Shown here piece by piece: positions 47,628 to 51,894 of a DNA stretch of 51,894 bases. Below the pieces are notes generated by a model, which ran no database searches, was not told the DNA's origin, and saw only the letters and a program-made list of their open reading frames with translations. How positions within the stretch are numbered: position 1 is the first letter of the stretch; every line of letters begins with the position of its first letter. The position numbers were made by a program, and so were the translations under genes. Origin of the DNA: an uncultured Acidobacteriota bacterium (GTDB lineage: Bacteria > Acidobacteriota > Vicinamibacteria > Fen-336); contig CADEEV010000031.1 of NCBI GenBank assembly GCA_902826455.1, positions 1 through 51,894 of the forward strand. Reading direction: 5' to 3'.

Positions 47628-48341
47628 ATGGACCTACGCGGCGCATCGGCGATCGTGACCGGCGCGGGACGCGGCATCGGCCGCTCCACGGCGCTCCTCC
47701 TGGCGCGTGAAGGCGTGAAGGTGACGCTCGTGGCGCGCAACCGCGGTGAGCTCGACACCCTCGTGGCCGAGATCAAGAAGACCGGCGGCACGGCGGTCGC
47801 CCACGCGGCCGACGTGCGGGACCAGGACGCCCCCGAAGCGATCGTGAAGGCCGCCGTCGCGGCTCACGGCCGCGTGCAGATCCTCGTGAACAACGCGGGC
47901 GTCGGCCTCCACAAGCCGCTGGCCGAGACCAGCGATGAAGACTGGGACCGCATCCTCGACACGAACGTCCGGGCGGTGTTCCGCCTGACCCGCGCGGCGC
48001 TGCCCCACCTCACGAACGGCGGCGGCCACATCTTCATGATCTCGTCGCTCGCGGGCGCCAATGCGATCGACGGCATGTCCGCCTACTGCGCGAGCAAGGC
48101 CGCCCTCGACCACATGTCGCGGGTGCTGATGCTCGAGGTGCGGCAGAAGGGCGTCAAGGTGACGACGATCTGCCCGGGCTCCGTCGACACGAGCTTCGGC
48201 GCATTGCCGAGGGCCGGGAACACCTCGTGGATGCTCTCCGCCGACGACGTCGCGAACGCCGTCCTCGACCTGGCCCGCACACGTGACGGCGCCCATCTCT
48301 CCCGCGTCGAGATGCGTCCCGCCCAGCCCCAGAAGCGGTGA
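47628..48341 (+). CDS. Short-chain dehydrogenase/reductase
   Basis: A 237-residue classical SDR: the cofactor loop VTGAGRGIGRS, NNAG (LVNNAGVGL), the Ser in FMISSLAG and the catalytic YCASKAAL. A Lys pair and an Arg after strand 2 (ARNRGEL) favour NADP. The substrate is not evident. TATACT (47613-47618) ends 9 nt before ATG 47628, suggesting a near-leaderless transcript. Its stop overlaps the GTG of the YihY gene. Confidence 0.93.
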   Translation: MDLRGASAIVTGAGRGIGRSTALLLAREGVKVTLVARNRGELDTLVAEIKKTGGTAVAHAADVRDQDAPEAIVKAAVAAHGRVQILVNNAGVGLHKPLAETSDEDWDRILDTNVRAVFRLTRAALPHLTNGGGHIFMISSLAGANAIDGMSAYCASKAALDHMSRVLMLEVRQKGVKVTTICPGSVDTSFGALPRAGNTSWMLSADDVANAVLDLARTRDGAHLSRVEMRPAQPQKR

Positions 48342-49177
48342 TCCGGGCCGCCCTCCGGATCGCCTGGAAGGCGCTCGTCTGCTTCTTCGACCAGAACGGC
48401 CCCGACCGGGCCGCGGCGGTCGCGTACTACACCCTCATGTCGCTGCTGCCGCTGCTGATCTTCATCATCAGCGTCGGCATCAAGCTGCTCGGCTCCTTCG
48501 ACCGCGCCTACGAGGGGACGCTGTACCTGATGCGCGGCGTGATCGTGCAGATGGACCAGGCGACCCTGGTCTCGCTGCGGGACTTCGTCGAGCGCGCCTC
48601 CGATCTCACCTGGCCCAGCATGCTGCTGCTCGCCTGGACCTCGAAGCGCACCTTCGCGGCGCTCTTCTCGGCCCTCGACCGCGTCTTCGGCGTCGAAGGC
48701 CAGGGCTTCCTGCGCGGCCTCGCCCGCGGCAACCTGGTGCCCTTCGCCATGGTGCTGATCACGGGCGTCGGCCTGCTCGCGACGCTGGCCTTGACCCTGC
48801 TCATGGCCACGGTCGAAGGCGCGGCGCAGCGCTTTGGCGTGATGGGCAACGTGTTCCACACCTTCCGCCTGCTCGCGCTCACGCAGGTCGTTCCCGTGCT
48901 CGTCACGCTGAGCTTCTTCTTCATCGTGTACCGGCTCGTGCCGGTGAAGGGCCTGCGCTCGCGCCACGCCCTGGTCGGCGCGCTGCTCGCCACGATGCTC
49001 TGGGAGATCGGCAAGCAGGCCTTCGCGTGGTACGTGCGCAACCTCGCGCACTACGCGGGCGTCTACGGGACCCTCGAGGGCGTGATCGTGCTGGCCCTCT
49101 GGCTCGAGTTCTCGGTCTCCATCATCCTGTACTGCGGCGGTGTCGTTTCGCTGCTGATTCCGAAGAAGCCGCGCTGA
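48338..49177 (+). CDS. YihY/BrkB-family membrane protein
   Basis: A 279-residue protein with six membrane helices. The family marks are RAAAVAYYTLMSLLPLLIF at the start, TSKRTFAALFSALDRVFGV, PVKGLRSRHALVGALLATML with WEIGKQAF and a final ALWLEFSVSIILYCGG. YihY proteins were once called ribonuclease BN but are now seen as membrane proteins of unclear role, possibly transport. GTG 48338 overlaps the SDR stop (GTGA). Confidence 0.93.
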   Translation: MIRAALRIAWKALVCFFDQNGPDRAAAVAYYTLMSLLPLLIFIISVGIKLLGSFDRAYEGTLYLMRGVIVQMDQATLVSLRDFVERASDLTWPSMLLLAWTSKRTFAALFSALDRVFGVEGQGFLRGLARGNLVPFAMVLITGVGLLATLALTLLMATVEGAAQRFGVMGNVFHTFRLLALTQVVPVLVTLSFFFIVYRLVPVKGLRSRHALVGALLATMLWEIGKQAFAWYVRNLAHYAGVYGTLEGVIVLALWLEFSVSIILYCGGVVSLLIPKKPR

Positions 49178-49210
49178 CCGTATCCCGCGCCTGGCGGGCC
49201 ACATTTTTCG

Positions 49211-49239
49211 TTGACAGCCCCGTTTCCGGGGAGTAGCCT
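49211..49239 (+). promoter_or_regulatory. Promoter of the RRM protein gene with dyad spacer
   Basis: TTGACA (49211-49216) and TAGCCT (49234-49239) are 17 bp apart. The spacer holds a perfect 5-bp dyad CCCCG-TTTC-CGGGG (49218-49231). A leader of about 55 nt precedes the ATG at 49301. A dyad in the spacer is the typical site of spacer-binding regulators such as MerR proteins, so control is possible. Confidence 0.65.
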
Positions 49240-49300
49240 CCGGCTCAAATCCTTACCTGAAGTACTACCGCAGGCCAGGGAAAACGGGGGGTTCTTCCGT

Positions 49301-49612
49301 ATGCCCAGCACGAAGCTGTTCGTGGGGAACATTCCCTACGCAACGACCGAACAGGAGCTTCAAGAGCTGTTCGGCCGTTCGGGCGCCAAGGTCACGAGCG
49401 CCCGGGTCATCACCGACTTCGACACCGGACGCTCCAAGGGTTACGCCTTCGTCGAGATGGCGACCCCTGAAGACGCCCAGAAGGCGATCCAGGAGCTGCA
49501 CAACCTTTCGATCGCCGGCCGCAACATCGTGGTGAGTGAGGCCAGACCCCGTCCCACCGGTGGTGGTGGCGGGGGTGGCGGGGCCCGCCGCGGCGGTCGC
49601 CCGGCAGCCTAG
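49301..49612 (+). CDS. RRM-domain RNA-binding protein
   Basis: A 103-residue bacterial RNA-recognition-motif protein with RNP2 LFVGNIPY, RNP1 KGYAFVEM and the final strand IVVSEARPR. A Gly/Arg-rich tail (GGGGGGGGARRGGR) follows, as in cyanobacterial Rbp proteins. These bind RNA, are often cold-induced, and the long leader here would suit post-transcriptional control. ATG 49301 is chosen since the domain begins within four residues; the upstream frame to 49211 covers the promoter. Confidence 0.93.
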   Translation: MPSTKLFVGNIPYATTEQELQELFGRSGAKVTSARVITDFDTGRSKGYAFVEMATPEDAQKAIQELHNLSIAGRNIVVSEARPRPTGGGGGGGGARRGGRPAA

Positions 49613-49688
49613 GCGAAAAATAAGCGAAATCGCGGACCTATCCCGGCCCGAGGTCCGTATACCGTCACGTGCGGAGGATGAAGAACCC

Positions 49689-49856
49689 GTGACGATACTG
49701 ATTCAGGCTGCCATCGCCGCACTGCTGGTGCTCGGAAGCGTCTTGATCTTCAGGGAGATCGTCGAGCTCGACGGCCCGCGTCCCCGCGTCGTGCCGGCCC
49801 CGCGCCCGGCGATTCGCGAGCGCCGCCGGCCCCAGACCCTGAGGAAGGCCGCCTAG
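49689..49856 (+). CDS. Small single-span membrane protein, 55 aa
   Basis: GTG 49689 lies 9 nt after GGAGGATG. One hydrophobic helix at residues 3-20 (ILIQAAIAALLVLGSVLIF) is followed by a basic Pro/Arg-rich tail (RPAIRERRRPQTLRKAA), placing the tail in the cytoplasm. The gene follows the RRM gene by 76 bp and may be co-transcribed. No family is recognised. Confidence 0.5.
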   Translation: MTILIQAAIAALLVLGSVLIFREIVELDGPRPRVVPAPRPAIRERRRPQTLRKAA

Positions 49857-50470
49857 CTTTCCCGCAGCAGACCGGCGTTCGCGGCCAGGAACTCCCGGGC
49901 CGCGTCGTCGCTCGCAAAGGTCAGCGCCAGCGCCGTCATGTCCCGGTTCGGCCGAGCCCTGAGGCCTGCTACCCAGTCCCCGTCCGCCAGCAACGACAGG
50001 GACAGGAGCGGCGCCCGGAGCAGGGCCGAGCCCAGGAACGGGACAAGCAGCACTCGGCCCACAACTTCCGCGACCAGCCCGCCGACCAGTCCCGCGAACA
50101 GTCCGGCGGCCGCGCCGAGTACCAGCGAGTTGTTGTTATGCAGTTGGCCAACGGTGTCGAATCCTCGCCGGAACGCGCCCCAGGCCACGAAGGCGAACGC
50201 CGCGCCCCCCACGGCCAGGAACCCCAGCGCCCACGGAATCAGCCCGGCCAGGAACACCGCCTTGGTGCTTCGGGCGCAGCGCTCGCAATGCGGCACGGCG
50301 TACTTCAGCGTCACCACGTCTTGCTCGTTGGTCCGCTCGTCCGTCACGAGCTTCTTGATGAGCAGGTTCGACTCGGCCGCCTTCGGGTTCCCGCACCCCA
50401 GGCACCGGTTCGGGAACACGAGCTTCGGCGGCTCCCGGTCGTGAATCTTGACGGTCAGGGTCTGGGACAC
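49853..50470 (-). CDS. Membrane protein with N-terminal zinc knuckle
   Basis: A 205-residue protein. CLGCG near residue 20 and CERC near residue 60 form a zinc-ribbon-like head, followed by two long hydrophobic segments (IPWALGFLAVGGAAFAFVAW and LVLGAAAGLFAGLVGGLVA). The C-terminal 50 residues are soluble. GTG 50470 is chosen since TAGTCT (minus strand, 50478-50483) ends 7 nt upstream with no leader; the longer upstream frame would run into the tRNA-Glu gene. Function is unknown. Confidence 0.65.
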   Translation of the reverse strand: MSQTLTVKIHDREPPKLVFPNRCLGCGNPKAAESNLLIKKLVTDERTNEQDVVTLKYAVPHCERCARSTKAVFLAGLIPWALGFLAVGGAAFAFVAWGAFRRGFDTVGQLHNNNSLVLGAAAGLFAGLVGGLVAEVVGRVLLVPFLGSALLRAPLLSLSLLADGDWVAGLRARPNRDMTALALTFASDDAAREFLAANAGLLRES

Positions 50471-50474
50471 GCGT

Positions 50475-50484
50475 GCTAGACTAG
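50475..50484. promoter_or_regulatory. Bidirectional minus-10 element
   Basis: The odd palindrome GCTAG-A-CTAGC contains TAGACT on the plus strand (50477-50482), 14 bp before tRNA-Glu. On the minus strand it contains TAGTCT (50478-50483), 7 bp before the GTG of the membrane-protein gene. One symmetrical box would thus serve two divergent promoters. Confidence 0.6.
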
Positions 50485-50496
50485 CGCGTCTCCGCC

Positions 50497-50573
50497 GACC
50501 CTGTGGTGCAGAGGCCCAGCACGTCACCCTTTCAAGGTGAAGATCGAGGGTTCGAATCCCTCCAGGGTCGCCA
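50497..50573 (+). tRNA. tRNA-Glu (UUC anticodon)
   Basis: Cloverleaf with acceptor GACCCTG/CAGGGTC, discriminator G and an encoded CCA (50571-50573). The anticodon stem is TCACC/GGTGA with loop CTTTCAA (anticodon TTC), and the T arm GAGGGTTCGAATCCCTC is complete. Its 3' end is the start of a 28-bp direct repeat and faces the recombinase gene, as expected for an attachment site. Confidence 0.93.
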
Positions 50574-51894
50574 TCCCTTTTCCATCAGATGAAAAGGGCT
50601 GGGCTCCCTCTAGGGTCGCCATCCCTTTTCCACGCCGCAGTGTTTCAGTCCGGGCGCAAGCCCGCTCCAGCAGCCTTCCGTAGTCGCCGTCGGCGGTGTC
50701 CTCGGGCGCGAAGTCGGGCACACCGGTTCGTCCGGTCGGCACGTGGTGAGGTCTCGGAGCCACGACTCCTGAGAACAGCCGGTCGAACCGAGTCGGCGCC
50801 GAGAACTCGTAGCCCGACCCGTCAGCCAGCGGCGTGAACGTGATGCGCCCGTCTAGCACCCGCTGGAGCACCGCCCTGCCCTGGGTGACCGACTGCCTCA
50901 GCAGCCTGCGCCACTCCGCCAGGCGAGACTCGACGGCGTCCGGCGCGAGCCGCGGCACCGGCCGGAGCCCGGCGATCTCGGAAGCGACCTCCGTGGCCCG
51001 GGCCTCGAGCTGCCGGATGCGGGCCACGAGCGAGCCCGCGTCCCCGCCGCCCTCGACCGCGGCCACAAGGTGCGCGATCCGCTTGGCGGTGTCCTTCGCC
51101 TCGCGCTCCAGCGCGGCCCTCTGCTCGCCCAGGTCGTCGCGCTCGGTCAGCCTGATGACGCGCTCGACCGCTTCGGGCGTGAGAGCGTGCTGCTCGATCG
51201 CGAGGAGCACCGCCTCATTCGCCTCGTCCACGGGCACCCTCAGCGCGTTGGAGCACGCGCCCGTGTGCCGGCGCCTGTGGCACGCATACCTGGCGTAGGC
51301 GCCGCCCTCGGAGCCCGCGGGCCCGCCGCTCTTCTCGGCGACGAGCCCGCCGCCGCACGCGCCGCAGGTGGCAAGGCCCGCGAGCAGGTTCTGGGTCGCG
51401 TGCTTCGGCGGACGGCCCGACAGCCGGCCGCTCGCGAAGCGCACCGCGCGGCCTTCGGTCTCCTTCCTCCTCGCCTGGACCCGCGACCACAGGTCCTCGG
51501 GGACGATGCGCAGGTCCCCCCGCTGGGCGACGATGCGGTCGGCCTCCGGGCGCGCCGCGGCCCGCACCTTGCCCCACGAGTTGCGCTTCCGCGACCTGTT
51601 CCAGTCGGGCGAGCCGCGGTAGATCTCGCGACGCAGGATCTCCCGCACGGTGCCCGGGTTCCACAACGGGGGCGACGGGGGCCGGCCGTCCTTGAACACG
51701 GGTGCCCTCGGCGACCTGGTGCCCTCCGACGTCAGCAGCCTCGCGATGCGCTTCAGCCCGAGGCCCGCGTCAAAGAGTTCGAAGATCCGGAGCACAACGG
51801 CGGCCTCGTCAGGGTTGACCGCGCGGTCCACGTGCGATCGCAAGTCGTTCCCGCTCCCGTCCACGCCGCTGTGCACCGGGACGTTCCTGTAGCC
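50524..51894 (-). CDS. Large serine recombinase, N-terminal part beyond window
   Basis: The visible 457 codons begin with GYRNVPVHSG at the window edge, so the resolvase catalytic domain with its Ser lies further right. The part present holds the recombinase domain (DEAAVVLRIFELFDAGLGLK, then WNPGTVREILRREIYRG), the zinc-ribbon (CGACGGG and a later CHRRRHTGAC) and a coiled coil (EQRAALEREAKDTAKRIAHL). It would integrate the right-hand element. The reading frame runs through both direct repeats and ends inside the tRNA-Glu gene on the other strand (stop at 50524-50526), so the last 36 residues come from attachment DNA. Confidence 0.9.
   Translation of the reverse strand, partial: GYRNVPVHSGVDGSGNDLRSHVDRAVNPDEAAVVLRIFELFDAGLGLKRIARLLTSEGTRSPRAPVFKDGRPPSPPLWNPGTVREILRREIYRGSPDWNRSRKRNSWGKVRAAARPEADRIVAQRGDLRIVPEDLWSRVQARRKETEGRAVRFASGRLSGRPPKHATQNLLAGLATCGACGGGLVAEKSGGPAGSEGGAYARYACHRRRHTGACSNALRVPVDEANEAVLLAIEQHALTPEAVERVIRLTERDDLGEQRAALEREAKDTAKRIAHLVAAVEGGGDAGSLVARIRQLEARATEVASEIAGLRPVPRLAPDAVESRLAEWRRLLRQSVTQGRAVLQRVLDGRITFTPLADGSGYEFSAPTRFDRLFSGVVAPRPHHVPTGRTGVPDFAPEDTADGDYGRLLERACARTETLRRGKGMATLEGAQPFSSDGKGMATLEGFEPSIFTLKG
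50557..50584 (+). repeat. Direct repeat copy 1 (tRNA-Glu 3' end, putative att)
   Basis: A 28-bp segment that spans the tRNA 3' strand, its CCA and 11 bp beyond. It recurs at 50605-50632 with one mismatch (C to T at 50563 versus 50611), 48 bp downstream. Between them lies an 8-bp inverted repeat CCCTTTTC (50575-50582) and GAAAAGGG (50591-50598). Confidence 0.85.
50605..50632 (+). repeat. Direct repeat copy 2 (putative att)
   Basis: Second copy of the 28-bp segment, identical at 27 of 28 positions with the copy at the tRNA-Glu 3' end. It lies inside the open frame of the serine recombinase, whose predicted C-terminus therefore carries GKGMATLEG twice. It marks the left boundary of the right-hand element or the scar of an earlier insertion. 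Confidence 0.85.

Overview
The window is very GC-rich (roughly two thirds or more G+C by eye, with strong G/C at third codon positions). It looks like a chromosome segment of a free-living Gram-negative-type bacterium flanked by two integrated mobile elements. A Ser/Thr kinase with a C-terminal repeat region sits tail to tail with an ECF-type sigma factor. There is a yicC-gmk-rpoZ-coaBC-udg-priA block, an ihfA-merR-tRNA-Pro block, a lipid-flippase-type ABC exporter and an RRM protein. Together these recall Acidobacteriota or Myxococcota-like lineages; this assignment is an inference and not firm.

Positions 1 to about 14,886 hold an integrated element that reads mostly rightward and abuts the 3' end of a tRNA-Pro(CGG) gene. 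Its genes are: tyrosine recombinase (cut by the window edge), AlpA-type regulator, DUF3102-like protein, SF3/D5 helicase, a nested palindrome (candidate origin), ERF recombinase, several Cys-rich mini-proteins, HNH nuclease, P27-type small terminase, and an HK97-type prohead protease. Three overlapping genes for Fis-type helix-turn-helix proteins follow, under a TTGACA promoter with an overlapping dyad. A cargo end next to the tRNA carries an exported protein, a HEPN-like protein and a PIN-domain ribonuclease pair. No large terminase, portal, major capsid, tail or lysis gene is seen, even though small terminase and protease lie close together. The best reading is a phage satellite (PICI/P4-like) that would borrow a helper capsid; this is the most interesting system in the window.

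Positions 15,100 to 31,200 are core chromosome: kinase and sigma factor, zinc-ribbon mini-proteins, surE, tRNA-Pro(GGG), merR, ihfA, der, an HU-family gene, a site-2 protease, then the leftward block msbA-yicC-gmk-rpoZ-coaBC-udg-priA (lipid export, nucleotide, cofactor, transcription and DNA repair functions). Positions 31,200 to 42,600 are a surface-polysaccharide locus: a GT-C-like membrane protein, a GT2, ugd, five glycosyltransferases, a polyprenyl-phosphate sugar-1-phosphate transferase and a UDP-glucuronate decarboxylase. Ugd plus the decarboxylase would supply UDP-glucuronate and UDP-xylose. Positions 42,600 to 50,500 hold housekeeping and envelope genes (mocA-like, AI-2E family transporter, phosphatidyltransferase, CsgG-like protein, DnaJ-family chaperone, SDR, YihY family, RRM protein). 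At the right edge a large serine recombinase, cut by the window end, reads into a tRNA-Glu(UUC) gene whose 3' end is duplicated.

Many genes on both strands, in host and element alike, have a TAnnnT box (often within GCTAGACT, GCTAGAGT or GCTATACT) only 6 to 10 nt before the start codon and no Shine-Dalgarno sequence. This suggests frequent leaderless transcription.
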